A stretch of DNA of 64,000 nt from Natrinema ejinorense (GCF_002494345.1 NZ_NXNI01000001.1:496001-560000); one strand, 5' to 3'; numbered from the stretch's first letter, positions 15,447-24,697 are shown. Program-made: numbers and translations. The notes: a model not told the origin generated them from the letters alone.

Positions 15447-16681
15447 CCGTCCTCGAGGAACTGATCCAGCGTGGCGTCGAGCCCGTTTCGGACGTCGCTG
15501 ACCAGCGCACCGTCGATATCCAGGCCGAGGGTGTCGACGGCTGTTCGGCCGACCCGATCGCGCAGGTCGGGCGGCGAGTAGACGCCGAGTCGCCACTGGG
15601 AGTACTGGGCTGCACGCAGCGCCTCGACCAGCGGCGACTGCTGGTCGAGCCGACGGATCTCGCCGTTGACCATCACGCGCGAGGTCGACTCCGTCATCGA
15701 CGGGCGACTCGGCACGTCGAGGATCACGTGTTCCGGATCGACCGCCGCCGCGGCAGCGATCTCGCGTTCGAACTCGCGGATGGTCCCGTGATCGGACTCG
15801 ATGATTCCGCCCGGAACGTCGTCGATCTCGGCCCACACCGCCCGTTTGAACAGGTCGCGGTGGTCCAGCCGTCGGGAGAACTCGCTGGTCGCGTCACACG
15901 ACCGTAACGCGACGATCAGATCCGGGTCGTCCATCCGCTGGAGCGTCTCGGCGTCGGGAGCCGCGGCAGGGGAGTCGAGCAGCCGTTCGGACGCTCGCCG
16001 AAGCATCGCCTTGCTGATTCGGGCGACGCTGTGGCTGTAGACGGTCGGGTTCATCAGCGCCCGCGCGACCAGCAGGCTCTCGGCGGTCTGGACGTTCCCC
16101 TCGTCGAGAACGAGTTCGCCGTTGGCGAACGTGAGCTCCCGGACGAGTCGGCCGTGGTCGATCGTTCCGTAGGGAACGCCGGTGTGGTGGGCGTCCCGAA
16201 CCAGGTAATCCATCCGATCGACGTCGAGTTCGCCCGACACGAGCTGGCCGAACCGGCCTTCACCGGCGACCAGATCCGCGACCGCTGCCGGCTCGAGGTC
16301 GTGCGCTCGCAACACGTCGCCGACCGCCCCGTCCGCGAGCAGGTCGTGTACGTCGTCGTGGTAGCGTCCCGTCCGGCGGTAGGTCAGCGACTCGAGGTTG
16401 TGGCTGAAGGGGCCGTGGCCGACGTCGTGGAGCAAGGCCCCAGCGCGAACGCGCTCGGCTCGCTTCCCCTCGACCCCGAGTTGCTCGAGGGCTTCGCAGG
16501 CGAGGTGATAGACGCCGAGACTGTGCTCGAAGCGAGTGTGGTTCGCGGAGGGATACACCACCGAGACGGTGCCGAGCTGGCTAATGTGGCGTAACCGCTG
16601 TACCGCCGGCGTATCGAGGAGGTCGCGAGCGACGCCATCGACCTGGATGTGGTCGTGGACGCTGTCCTTGATAATCTTCAT
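15443..16681 (-). CDS. HD domain protein, SAMHD/dGTPase-like
   Basis: 412 residues. It begins MKIIKDSVHDHIQVDGVARDL and has the HD signature ALLHDVGHGPFSHNLE (about residues 68-83) with an earlier His in RFEHSLGVYHLA, so H..HD..D ligands are complete. This is the pattern of the YfbR/SAMHD1-type phosphohydrolases that cleave dNTPs or related nucleotides. C-terminal residues ~200-400 are the family-specific helical region. A start at 16681 is preferred over 16708 because the family begins with the 'IKDSVHDHI' strand. Divergent from the ThiR-like regulator. Confidence 0.85.
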   Translation of the reverse strand: MKIIKDSVHDHIQVDGVARDLLDTPAVQRLRHISQLGTVSVVYPSANHTRFEHSLGVYHLACEALEQLGVEGKRAERVRAGALLHDVGHGPFSHNLESLTYRRTGRYHDDVHDLLADGAVGDVLRAHDLEPAAVADLVAGEGRFGQLVSGELDVDRMDYLVRDAHHTGVPYGTIDHGRLVRELTFANGELVLDEGNVQTAESLLVARALMNPTVYSHSVARISKAMLRRASERLLDSPAAAPDAETLQRMDDPDLIVALRSCDATSEFSRRLDHRDLFKRAVWAEIDDVPGGIIESDHGTIREFEREIAAAAAVDPEHVILDVPSRPSMTESTSRVMVNGEIRRLDQQSPLVEALRAAQYSQWRLGVYSPPDLRDRVGRTAVDTLGLDIDGALVSDVRNGLDATLDQFLEDG

Positions 16682-16805
16682 TGGTCGCCATTGGGCCCGT
16701 TCCCACAAAAACCGTCGTCCGAGAGCCGCGTCTCCGGGTCGGGAGAGCGGTCGATCGTCGGCCCCGACAAGTTATCCCCTCGCCTGCCGTACGCTCGAGC
16801 AACGA

Positions 16806-17705
16806 ATGCAATTCGTCGAAGAAATCGTCGTAGACGAGTTCCTTCCGACCGTCCGGTCGCTCCTCGCCGGCGATCTCCGGGATCGGGGGTTCACGCAGAG
16901 CGAGGTCGCCGAGGTGCTCGGAATCAGCCAGAGTGCCGTCTCGAAATACGCCCACGGCGAGGTGACCGTCAACGATCGCATCGCCGCGGACGAGCGCGTC
17001 CAGGACCTCGTCGACGCGCTCGGAACGGGGCTAGCGGCCGGCGAGGTCTCGCCGGTCCAGGCGTTGATCGAACTCGAGATCCTGATCCGCGACCTCGAGT
17101 CCGGCGGTGACCTCCTCGCACAGCTCCACGAGGAGGCGGTGCCGGAACTCGCCGATCACGGCTCGAGCTTCCGGGTGCACGACCCCGAGAGCGACCTCCG
17201 GACCAGCGAACGGGTCCTCTCCTCGCTCCGGCGCGGGTTGGGCATGCTCGAGACCACGAGCGGATTTACGGGGCTGATCCCCGCCGTCGGATCGAACCTG
17301 GTCGCCTGCATCCCGGATGCGGAGGACGTCGACGACGTCGCGGGCGTCCCCGGGCGGATCTTCGACGTCAAGGGTCGGACGACCGTCCCGGCGGATCCCG
17401 AGTTCGGCGTCTCCGAACACGTCGCTCGAGTGTTGCTGGCTGCGCGCCGACACGGTGGGGCTGCCACGGCGGCGATCAACATCACCTACGAGCCCGAACT
17501 GGTCGACGAACTGATCGAGCGGGGCCACGTCGCTGCCGAATTCGACGAGTCCGGGGACGTCGCCTCGAGCGTCGGCGCGGCGATCGAGGACGAACGCGAC
17601 GCGACGGTGCTCTACCAGACCGGCGGGATTGGGATCGAGCCGCTGATCTACGTCCTCGGGCCGGACGCGGAGTCGGTCGCGGAGACGATTCGCTCGCTCG
17701 TCTAA
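16806..17705 (+). CDS. ThiR-like regulator: HTH domain plus thiamine-phosphate synthase (ThiN) domain
   Basis: 299 residues. Residues ~5-60 form a helix-turn-helix (FTQSEVAEVLGISQSAVSKY as turn and recognition helix). Residues ~125-295 are a ThiN domain (SGFTGLIPAVGSNLVACIPD, GRIFDVKGRTTVPADPEFG, ARRHGGAATAAINITY). In archaea, ThiN-fused HTH proteins act as ThiR regulators that bind thiamine phosphate and control thiamine genes; the enzymatic form lacks the HTH. The start at 16806 precedes the HTH directly. The Thi4 gene lies about 5 kb away (21840-22769) and is a likely target, but no operator was identified by eye. The next gene, a methyltransferase, starts 15 bp downstream. Confidence 0.83.
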   Translation: MQFVEEIVVDEFLPTVRSLLAGDLRDRGFTQSEVAEVLGISQSAVSKYAHGEVTVNDRIAADERVQDLVDALGTGLAAGEVSPVQALIELEILIRDLESGGDLLAQLHEEAVPELADHGSSFRVHDPESDLRTSERVLSSLRRGLGMLETTSGFTGLIPAVGSNLVACIPDAEDVDDVAGVPGRIFDVKGRTTVPADPEFGVSEHVARVLLAARRHGGAATAAINITYEPELVDELIERGHVAAEFDESGDVASSVGAAIEDERDATVLYQTGGIGIEPLIYVLGPDAESVAETIRSLV

Positions 17706-17720
17706 TGTGGTGAGTACTCG

Positions 17721-18407
17721 ATGGCCGAATCCACACAGGAGTTCTACGGCCGCTGGGCCCGCCTCTACGACCTGATCGCGCGCGAGACGCCGGGGATCGC
17801 CCGCCTGCGTCGACGGGCGGCTGCCGCTTGCCGCCTCGAGCCCGGCGACACCGTCGTCGAGATGGGCTGTGGGACCGGCGCGAACCTTCCGTATCTCCGC
17901 GAGCAGGTCGGCCCAGCGGGGACCGTGATCGGGATCGATTTCACCCGACCCGTGCTCGAGCGGGCGCGAGCCGCGACTGCCGACGACGACAACGTCCACG
18001 TCCTGCAGGGGGACGCGACGCGGCCGCCGGTCGATGCGTCCGTCTCGACGGCAACGGACGGAGCCATCGATGCCGTGCTGGCGACGTTCGTCGTGGGGAT
18101 GCTCGCGGACCCGGCCGGCGCGGTCGACGACTGGTGTGACCTCGTCGGTCCCGACGGCACCGTCGTCCTCGCGAACGCCGCCCGAAGCGAGGCGTGGTAC
18201 GCACCGCCGGTCAACGCCGTCTTCCGGGCGATCGTCGTCCTTTCGACGCCGCCGACGGCGAAACTTCGCTACACGGACGCCCCCCACGTGCGTCTCGACG
18301 AGAAGATCGACGCCGCACACGCCCGCCTCCGCGAGCGCGCCGTCGCCGTCGCGGACGAAACCCACGTCTTCGGCGTCGTCCGGCTGACCGGCGGGCGACT
18401 CGAGTAA
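17721..18407 (+). CDS. Class I SAM-dependent methyltransferase
   Basis: 228 residues. Motif I is GDTVVEMGCGTGANLPYLRE (residues ~44-60), motif II is the acidic residue in GIDFTRPVLERAR, and motif III/IV is in IDAVLATFVVGMLADPAGAVDDW. Methyltransferases of this kind accept small molecules or lipids; the substrate cannot be inferred. It begins 15 bp after the ThiR-like gene on the same strand and is probably co-transcribed; no thiamine role is known for it. Confidence 0.85.
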   Translation: MAESTQEFYGRWARLYDLIARETPGIARLRRRAAAACRLEPGDTVVEMGCGTGANLPYLREQVGPAGTVIGIDFTRPVLERARAATADDDNVHVLQGDATRPPVDASVSTATDGAIDAVLATFVVGMLADPAGAVDDWCDLVGPDGTVVLANAARSEAWYAPPVNAVFRAIVVLSTPPTAKLRYTDAPHVRLDEKIDAAHARLRERAVAVADETHVFGVVRLTGGRLE

Positions 18408-18611
18408 CGAGTCCTCGGACCGTCATCGAACGCTTCTCGGTTCCCGTCGTGCTCTCAGAGAGTCGGTCAGTACAGACGACGGCGTTACTCGAGTGGCGAT
18501 CTCCCTCTCCGATAGCCGGCAAAAACAGCGTGCTGAACACAGAGCGGCTATTCAGCGGAACGATTCCGACAGTAGAGTACAGTTATCAGTATCGGCAGTG
18601 TGTATCGATCC

Positions 18612-18899
18612 ATGCCCGAAGAAGTGCTGTTCAAATCGGAACGCGATCAGAGTCGAAAGGAGATCGCCGCGTATCTTCGCCGTGTCGCCGAGAAGTTGGA
18701 ACAAGGGGAACCGATCACGCTAACATCGGGGGCCGAGTCCGTGACGATGGAGCCACCGGCTCGTACGACGTTCGAGGTTAAAGCCGAACGTGAGGGGCCG
18801 ACAGGAGGATCCGGTGCATTGAGTATCGAGTTCGAACTCGAGTGGGACGAGAACGGCAGTGAGGGTGATAGCGGGAGCGGCCAGCTAGAAATCGAGTAA
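18612..18899 (+). CDS. Amphi-Trp domain-containing protein
   Basis: 95 residues: MPEEVLFKSERDQSRKEIAA, then a helix AYLRRVAEKLEQGEPITLTS and beta hairpins ending FEVKAEREGP...IEFELEWDE. This matches the amphi-Trp domain, a small domain named for an amphipathic helix and a conserved Trp, here in ELEWDE. The function is unknown. ATG at 18612 (Pro-Glu-Glu next) is chosen over an upstream ATG at 18600 because the family starts at 'MPEEVLF'. The C-terminal tail is acidic and Gly/Ser-rich. Confidence 0.8.
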   Translation: MPEEVLFKSERDQSRKEIAAYLRRVAEKLEQGEPITLTSGAESVTMEPPARTTFEVKAEREGPTGGSGALSIEFELEWDENGSEGDSGSGQLEIE

Positions 18900-18978
18900 C
18901 AAACGAGCGCCGTGTACGGGGCAGAGCCGCTGAAACCGAACACGGACTGAGGATCCAAATAACGCCATTCCGTTCGAG

Positions 18979-19848
18979 TTACTCGTCGTGTCTAACTGTG
19001 ATGACGGGAACCGGCGCTGAGCGGGCGGTCTTTTCGGCGACGCTCCCGAGTAGTATTCGATCACTTCCGCGCCTCCCGGTCGTTCCCATCACGACGGCGT
19101 GGATATCGTTCGATTCGATAGTGTCGAGTATCACCTCGATCGGGGATCCGCGTTCGACGTACCGGACAGCGTTCGAAATGCCGCGTGTCTCCGCCTCGGA
19201 CACGAGCTCGTCAACGGCATCGGTCCCAGCCTGTTCACTGTTCCGTCCCGAAACAGTCGAGCGAACGTCCAGTCCCAGCGACGTATCGTCGACGACAGAC
19301 AGCACGTGAACAGTCGCATCGAGAGCCGCTGCGAACGAGAGTCCATGCTCGGCGGCACGAGTTGCAGTAGCACTCCCGTCGGTCGGTAGGAGGATGTCCT
19401 CGTAGGGGAACGCCAATCGTTCATCGGGCTGCATCCGTGCCGTCAGAACGGGGACGGAAGACAGACGGATGACTTTCTCCGTGACACTTCCGATGAGGTA
19501 TCGTGACACTCCCTCCCGACCGTGCGTCGGCATTACGATCAGGTCGTGGTCGTATCGCTCAGCGTATTCGACGACCGTCGGCGCTGGATTCCCCTGGACG
19601 ACGTCGGAATCGTAGTCTACACCGAGTGTGTCCAGTGTCTTTTCTGCTTCTTCGACGATGCCCTCGCCTTCCCGAACAAGTGCGTCAACGACCCGTGTTT
19701 CGACGACGGTGACGCTATCGCGTGTCGTATCCGCGACGAACAGAACGTGGATCGTGGCGTCGGCCCAGTGTGCGATCTCAGCAGCGTGATGTAGCGTCTC
19801 CGCAGCACCATCGCTTCCGTCGAACGGGAGCAGAATGTCCTCGTACAT
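18979..19848 (-). CDS. Tandem universal stress protein (UspA)
   Basis: 289 residues with two Usp domains (about 1-143 and 147-289). Each has the start 'YEDILLPFDGSDGAA' / 'YEDILLPTDGSATAT', and the nucleotide-binding loop: GREGVSRYLIGSVTEKVIR in the first and GTTGRRGSDRILLGSVAEKT in the second, matching G-x(2)-G-x(9)-G(S/T). ATP-binding UspA proteins aid stress survival; tandem forms are common in haloarchaea. It is monocistronic. The start at 19848 is the first ATG and matches the usual MYEDIL. Confidence 0.9.
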   Translation of the reverse strand: MYEDILLPFDGSDGAAETLHHAAEIAHWADATIHVLFVADTTRDSVTVVETRVVDALVREGEGIVEEAEKTLDTLGVDYDSDVVQGNPAPTVVEYAERYDHDLIVMPTHGREGVSRYLIGSVTEKVIRLSSVPVLTARMQPDERLAFPYEDILLPTDGSATATRAAEHGLSFAAALDATVHVLSVVDDTSLGLDVRSTVSGRNSEQAGTDAVDELVSEAETRGISNAVRYVERGSPIEVILDTIESNDIHAVVMGTTGRRGSDRILLGSVAEKTARSAPVPVITVRHDE

Positions 19849-20306
19849 ATGTACGAGTAACTACGTGAATCACCGTCAAATGGTTTGTCACCCACCGGAT
19901 TTCGGCTCACGAACACACACCACCGGAACTGGTAACCGTTTGAGCGATCTCCATACCCACGCCACCCGTCATGTCTCGGTCGAAATCCGTCTCGCCATGC
20001 GTATCCACAATCGTGACCTGTGTCCGCGCGAGATACACAGCGCATATCTCACACGGCTCGGCGAATCTAACCAATATCTGCCAGAAACTCTGGCGTTTGG
20101 CTTGCACGCCTACGTATCGGTCGGTCCTCCGAAAACCGGACGAGACGAGCCGGTTATAGTAGCCACCGCAGGCCACTGTGCACCTGATCGCACGACGGCT
20201 GTGCGATCAGTGTGTAAACCGTTGCAGTTGTTACTTTCAGTTCGTTTTACGACACCCCCGACGGTCGACCCGAGTACTACGAGCGGTATCCCGCCGTTCT
20301 GACCGA
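19849..20306. other. Gap with palindromic repeat, no clear gene
   Basis: 458 bp between the USP start and the thioesterase stop. It carries repeat copy B (20155-20237). Short frames on both strands give basic, Ser/Thr/Arg-rich products. A minus-strand frame ending at 19907 (ending GGVGMEIAQTVTSSGGVCS) could be a fragment of a lost gene, but it has no recognisable family. Confidence 0.45.
20155..20237. repeat. Palindromic intergenic repeat, copy B (83 bp)
   Basis: Same length as copy A. The left arm TATAGTAGCCACCGCA matches the reverse complement of the right arm of copy A (TATCGTAGCCACTGAA) at 13 of 16 positions; the core is CTGATCGCACGACGGC, TGTGCGATCAGTGTGT, in which CTGATCGCAC pairs with GTGCGATCAG. 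The right end is GTTGCAGTTGTTAC. It lies between two minus-strand genes. Confidence 0.8.
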
Positions 20307-20717
20307 TCACGCTACGACCTCGAGCCCCTCGTACTCCCGAATCCGCTGGGCCATCGCGTCGGGAATCGGGCTCGGACGCTCCGTCTCGGGGTCGATGTGG
20401 ACGATCGTCGTCTCGGCCGTCGCCGCCACGTCGCCGTCGACGCGGACCTCGTAGTCCATCGTACAGCTCGAGTCGCCGAGCCGGGTGACCGAGAGCGCGA
20501 CCGTGGGGTCGTCGCCCTTGGTGATCGGCCGCTCGTAGGAGATCTCGAGGGAAACGATGACGAAGGAAATCTCCTCCTCGGCGAGTCCAGCCACGTCCCG
20601 GAGGTAGGCGGTCCGGCCGGCCTCGAGGTAGCTCGCGTAGACGGCGTGGTTGACGTGGTTCATCGGATCGAGATCGCGGAAGCGAACGGGTACGTCGACG
20701 GTAAACTCAGCACTCAT
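20307..20717 (-). CDS. Acyl-CoA thioesterase (hotdog fold, 4HBT family)
   Basis: 136 residues. The hotdog signature is VRFRDLDPMNHVNHAVYASY (residues ~11-31), with Asp16 (the D of RDLD) at the position of the catalytic acid in the 4-hydroxybenzoyl-CoA thioesterase family. Further on are EEISFVIVSLEISYERPI and the typical turn DGDVAATAETTIVHIDPET. It hydrolyses acyl-CoA thioesters; chain preference is unknown. ATG at 20717 gives MSAEFTVDVPVRFRD; the longer frame upstream loses this pattern. Confidence 0.87.
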   Translation of the reverse strand: MSAEFTVDVPVRFRDLDPMNHVNHAVYASYLEAGRTAYLRDVAGLAEEEISFVIVSLEISYERPITKGDDPTVALSVTRLGDSSCTMDYEVRVDGDVAATAETTIVHIDPETERPSPIPDAMAQRIREYEGLEVVA

Positions 20718-21057
20718 TGTACGTTGTCGAAGACGAGTGGGACAAAAGTACGCACCGATTCCATTGTGGAGACGCTGCTCGGGCGTACGCTGGGCGAGGC
20801 GGGCGCTACTCGGGGGAGCCACGAGAACGGAGTGGAGAGAGCGAGAACGGGACCGAATGGAACGAGCGCCCTGCTCTCGTGGCAACAGGGGCGTGCCGCG
20901 TCCTCCCCAGCCGATTCGTTCGCGACTCGAGGGGATTCACGCCGTTTACCCCCACTCGTCGCGCTCTCATCCACCGAAAGACGTGACGCGTCTTCCGAGC
21001 CGTCGCCCGCCGCGATTCAGCGCACGCCACCGGACTCGAGCGATCCAGCGGTGCGAC
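20718..21057. other. Intergenic gap
   Basis: 340 bp between two minus-strand genes. No convincing ORF. An inverted repeat GCCACGAGA (20818-20826) / TCTCGTGGC (20875-20883) brackets GAGAGCGAGAACGGG-like purine-rich sequence. The region might be a remnant. Confidence 0.35.
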
Positions 21058-21822
21058 TTACACCTCGTATAATCGCGCGTGCTCGGTGCAAAACGCCGGC
21101 TCGCGAAGCTGTGCGTCGATCAACTCCTCGTGGTAGTGGGCGTTGAACAGCCGACACACCTCCCGATCACAGAACGCCTCGCCCGTCTCGAGGTAGTGGT
21201 ACGTCTGCAGGACGTAGCCTTTCAGCGCGTCGGTCGTTCGCGGGTCGTCCTCGACCAGGAAGTCGCCCTCGACCTGATTCTCGAGGACCTCCCGCGGCGG
21301 GGCGTCGCCGGAGAGGAGGGCGTGTCGTTGCTTTTCCTTGTAGTAGGCCTCGGGCTTCGCGGGGGCCTCGTAGAGGCCGGGCACCGAGACGAGTCCCGGC
21401 TGTCCGAGGACGGTGACGCGCTTGTGCCAGCGGCCGTCGTGGTCGCCCCACGTTCCGATGGCCCGATCGAGGATCGGGACGTGTAGCGTCTCGAGGCCCC
21501 GTTCGTCTTCGGGGAGTGCGGCGTTGAGTGCCCGCTGGATCCCCACGCCGTCGTAGAGGACGCCGCCCTCCCGTTCGGGGTGCTCGAGGGCGCGCTCCTC
21601 GTACCGGATCGTCCCCAGCATCGTGGTGCCGGTTTCGCGCTCGTAGGGCGAGGGGACGCGCGCCTCGGCGAAGCGTTCCGGGAGGTCGTCGGTGCGGTGG
21701 ACAGCGAGGAACCGGTCGCGGACGGCTACGTCCGCGTCGATCCGCGCACCCAGCCAGTCGGCGACCTCGTCGACCTCGGCGACCGTCGACGGCGCGCGAT
21801 AGCAGATGATTCGCTCGACCAT
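21058..21822 (-). CDS. Uncharacterised conserved haloarchaeal protein, possible metallopeptidase-like (DUF6775?)
   Basis: 254 residues starting MVERIICYRAPSTVAEVDEV. The C-terminus has a Cys/His-rich stretch: EAFCDREVCRLFNAHYHEEL ... EPAFCTEHARLY (CxxxxC, HxHEE, CxxH), which could bind zinc. I associate this layout with the DUF6775 putative metallopeptidase family, but only from memory; no HExxH motif is visible. The middle has a structured alpha/beta region with LGTIRYEERALEHPEREGGV. It starts 17 bp after the stop of thi4 on the same strand and is probably co-transcribed with it. That context hints at a link to thiamine, but no function is established. Confidence 0.6.
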   Translation of the reverse strand: MVERIICYRAPSTVAEVDEVADWLGARIDADVAVRDRFLAVHRTDDLPERFAEARVPSPYERETGTTMLGTIRYEERALEHPEREGGVLYDGVGIQRALNAALPEDERGLETLHVPILDRAIGTWGDHDGRWHKRVTVLGQPGLVSVPGLYEAPAKPEAYYKEKQRHALLSGDAPPREVLENQVEGDFLVEDDPRTTDALKGYVLQTYHYLETGEAFCDREVCRLFNAHYHEELIDAQLREPAFCTEHARLYEV

Positions 21823-21839
21823 GCGAAACGGTACCGTGT

Positions 21840-22769
21840 TCAGTCGTCGGCCGGTGCGGCCCGCGACGTCAACTCGACGGGATCGGCGTCGACCTCGAGT
21901 TCGTCGAGTGCGACCTGCGCGGCGCGTTTGCCCGAGACGAGCATGGCACCGAAGGTCGGACCCATCCGCGGAAGCCCGTAGGTCGTCGCGGTCGCCATCC
22001 CGGTCGCGATGAGGCCGTCGTGGACGAGGCCGGTGTGCTCGACGACGGCGTCCTCGCTCTTGCCGACCCACATCGAGTCGTGACCGGGCGAGTCGTGGCC
22101 GGGTGCGCCGTACGTATCGGCGTCGGTCTGGTCCATTCCCGTCGCGGATTCCTCGGCGTCGGCGATGCCCGGCGCGTCGAGGACGCCCCGTTCGTCGAGT
22201 TTCTTGACCGCCATCGCGTCGTGGCCGGTGGCGTCGATGACCAGATCGGCCTCGACGGCGATCGGGTCGACGCAGGTAATCTCCCGGGGCAGCGCGTGGA
22301 CCGGCGTCCAGTTCATGACGATACCGGACACCTTGTGGTCCTCGCGGATGACGATGTCCGTGAACTCGGTCATGTTCTGCATCTTCGCGCCCGCGTCACA
22401 GGCGGCCTTGATGAGGCCGGAACAGGCCTCGGGGCCGTTGGCAACGTAGAGGTCCTCGCTGTCCTGGGACTCCTTGTAGGAGACGTCGAGTTCGTCGAGG
22501 ACCTGCTGGGCGGGATCCCGGACCGTGACCTTGTTCATCAGGAAGCCGCCGAGCCAGAACCCGCCGCCGAGGTAGTTGTTCTTCTCGACGACCATCACCT
22601 TCACGCCACGTTCGGAGAGTTCCTTCGCTGCGGTCAGCCCTGAGGGACCCCCGCCGACGATGATGACGTCCGAGTCCGAGAAGTCCATGAACTCCTCGGT
22701 CCACTCCTGTCCGATCGCACGAGTCACGTCGGCTTCGCCGACCTGGCTGAACTGCTCGAATTCGCTCAT
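21840..22769 (-). CDS. thi4: Thi4, thiazole (adenosine diphosphate thiazole) synthase
   Basis: 309 residues. The N-terminal Rossmann motif is [18 protein letters not shown] (residues ~34-51), followed by [17 protein letters not shown], typical of Thi4/THI1. The enzyme makes the ADP-thiazole precursor of thiamine from NAD and glycine. Residue Cys166 (in PREITCVDP) matches the position of the sulfur-donating cysteine that is essential in the yeast enzyme and in the Haloferax volcanii homologue; archaeal enzymes with His there use free sulfide instead. So this is probably the single-turnover (suicidal) type. The C-terminal [19 protein letters not shown] is the family end motif. Probably under the ThiR-like regulator at 16806. 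Confidence 0.92.
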   Translation of the reverse strand: MSEFEQFSQVGEADVTRAIGQEWTEEFMDFSDSDVIIVGGGPSGLTAAKELSERGVKVMVVEKNNYLGGGFWLGGFLMNKVTVRDPAQQVLDELDVSYKESQDSEDLYVANGPEACSGLIKAACDAGAKMQNMTEFTDIVIREDHKVSGIVMNWTPVHALPREITCVDPIAVEADLVIDATGHDAMAVKKLDERGVLDAPGIADAEESATGMDQTDADTYGAPGHDSPGHDSMWVGKSEDAVVEHTGLVHDGLIATGMATATTYGLPRMGPTFGAMLVSGKRAAQVALDELEVDADPVELTSRAAPADD

Positions 22770-22932
22770 ACAACTAGGTGGTATTACTCAGTAGTGTTAA
22801 GTCTATCGTAGCCAGTATCGGAGATATAATCAACTTTCGTGGGCTTCTCGCGCGGGAATACGTTCGGCGATGACCGCGTCGGCATCGTCGTCGGAGACCC
22901 GAGTTCCGCCGTCCGAGGACCGACTCGACGGT

Positions 22933-24396
22933 TCAGTCGTCGACGAAATCCGTCTCGCGCTCGGTGCCGGAGGCCGGCCCGTCTCGAGTCCCGTCACCAC
23001 TGGGGGGCTCGGTGCTGCCATCGTCGATGACGCCTTCGCTCCACGTTCCGAGCCGGAACCAGGCGACGGCCACGACGAAGGCCGCGACCATGCCGACGGC
23101 GAAGGCCCACCAGATCCCCGCGACGCCCCACCCGAGGGCGGCGACCGTCACGCCGGTTCCGGGGAGCGTCACGGACCACGAAAAGGCGAGGACGACGACG
23201 AGGGGGATCCGGAAGACCCACCGCGAGAGAATCGAGAGGGCCATGGCCTCGCGGGTGTTTCCGGCACCGCGGAACGCGCCCTGGATGACCATCACGCCGG
23301 CGAACAGCGCCCAGAAAGGGGCGGTGATTCGCAGGAAGTCGATCCCCTCGGTGACGACGGCGGGGTCGGCGACGAAGAGTCGCAGAGCTGCCGCCGGGAA
23401 CGCGTACAGAACGGCCGCGACGACGAAGATGAACGCCATCGTCGCCGCGGTGGCCGTTCGCGCGACGGCGACCGCTCGATCGGGCGTCTCCGCGCCGAGG
23501 TTCTGGCCGACGCCGGTCGCGGTCGCCTGGCCGACGGCTCCGGCGACGGCCCACGTCACCGACATCAGCCGGATGCCGATCCCGTACGCCGCGGTGGGCG
23601 CGGCCCCGAAGCGGGCGACGAATCCGGCCATCGCCACCGCCGCGAAGCTGCGGGCCCAGCCGTCGAGCGTGGCCGGGTAGCCGATGTCGACCAGTCGCGT
23701 GAGAAGTGTTCGATCGGGCGTGAGATCCCCGAGTCGTAGCCGAACGCCGAATCCCCCATCGAGGAGAATCGCGATCCCCGCGGCGGTCGCGAGCCCGCGC
23801 GAGAGGAACGTCGCGATGGCCGCGCCCCGCGTCCCCATCGCGGGGAACGGGCCCCAACCGAGGACGAGGAACGGATCGAAGACGACGTTGAATCCCGCCG
23901 AGACGAAGACGAGCCACATGGCCGTCTTCGTATCGCCCGCGCCCTGCAGCGAGGCCCGGAAGGCGAAGAAGAGGAAGGTAAAGGGCAAGGCGAGGAAGAT
24001 CACTTCGATGTAGGCGAGCGCCTCGAGGAAGACCGGGCCTCGAGCGCCGATCAGGGAGAGCAGCGGTCGTCGGGCGGCGAACCCGAGGAGGGCGAGGACG
24101 ATCGAGACGGCGAGCGTGAGGAGGATCGTCTGGGCGACGATGCGGTCGGCCGTCCGATCGTCGCCGGCACCGACGTACTGGGAGACCAGCGCGATGGTGG
24201 CGGCGGTAATCCCCATCGCGGTCGAGACGAACAGCCACGAGAGGGGAAACATCAGGGAGACGGCGGCGACGGCGTCGCTGCTCACGCGGCCGACCCAGAA
24301 CATATCGGCGAGGTTGTAAACGGTCTGGAGGAGGTTCCCCAGGACCAGCGGCCACGCGAGGCGGAGGAGTTTGGGGGAGATCGCCCCCGTCGTCAT
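22933..24396 (-). CDS. MATE family efflux transporter
   Basis: 487 residues with about 12 transmembrane helices in two matching halves: first LLRLAWPLVLGNLLQTVYNL, later LTRLVDIGYPATLDGWARSF. The pattern ADMFWVGRVSSDAVAAVSL is the family N-terminal motif. MATE proteins export drugs, dyes or metabolites in exchange for Na+ or H+. The frame is open upstream to a GTG at 24462, but a TATA-like sequence (CCCTTTTAC, minus strand, about 24466-24474) is too close to that codon, so the ATG at 24396 is preferred (MTTGAISPKLL). The acidic C-terminal tail is ordinary for haloarchaea. Confidence 0.85.
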   Translation of the reverse strand: MTTGAISPKLLRLAWPLVLGNLLQTVYNLADMFWVGRVSSDAVAAVSLMFPLSWLFVSTAMGITAATIALVSQYVGAGDDRTADRIVAQTILLTLAVSIVLALLGFAARRPLLSLIGARGPVFLEALAYIEVIFLALPFTFLFFAFRASLQGAGDTKTAMWLVFVSAGFNVVFDPFLVLGWGPFPAMGTRGAAIATFLSRGLATAAGIAILLDGGFGVRLRLGDLTPDRTLLTRLVDIGYPATLDGWARSFAAVAMAGFVARFGAAPTAAYGIGIRLMSVTWAVAGAVGQATATGVGQNLGAETPDRAVAVARTATAATMAFIFVVAAVLYAFPAAALRLFVADPAVVTEGIDFLRITAPFWALFAGVMVIQGAFRGAGNTREAMALSILSRWVFRIPLVVVLAFSWSVTLPGTGVTVAALGWGVAGIWWAFAVGMVAAFVVAVAWFRLGTWSEGVIDDGSTEPPSGDGTRDGPASGTERETDFVDD

Positions 24397-24625
24397 GTCG
24401 ACGCGCGTGCGGTCCCGATTCGGCGCTGCCACGAGTGACTCTCCGTCGAACCTCGATCGCACGCAGTAAAAGGGCTCGGCCCGCTGGCGTGGATTGCCGG
24501 CTCCGCACGGTCCTCGCGTACACGCGACCGCACCCGCTCACGCGAGCCCGCGACCGCACGCACACCCGCGCTGTCTGCCGGTTTTGGCGAAAACGTTATC
24601 AATAACTCAATCGTAACGGGCCACG

Positions 24626-24697
24626 ATGACCGACACTCGCCCGCTGTCGCTGCGACCGCAGACTCGAGGCCCGGGAGGTGAGCCGCGGTGGAGCTGA
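24626..24697 (+). CDS. Possible 23-residue upstream ORF overlapping topA
   Basis: ATG at 24626 opens a 23-codon frame (MTDTRPLSLRPQTRGPGGEP then RWS) whose stop TGA (24695-24697) overlaps the first codons of topA. It could be a leader peptide or a chance frame. TATA-like sequence ATCAATAA lies about 25-30 bp upstream, so the mRNA may start close to this ATG, making it the first start codon met by ribosomes. Confidence 0.3.
   Translation: MTDTRPLSLRPQTRGPGGEPRWS

Noticed and set aside
22804-22816. TATCGTAGCCAGT upstream of thi4, similar to the outer arm of the palindromic repeat
   Set aside because: Only about 12 of 13 bases of one arm, with no partner arm or core nearby; could be chance, so it is not listed as a repeat copy.
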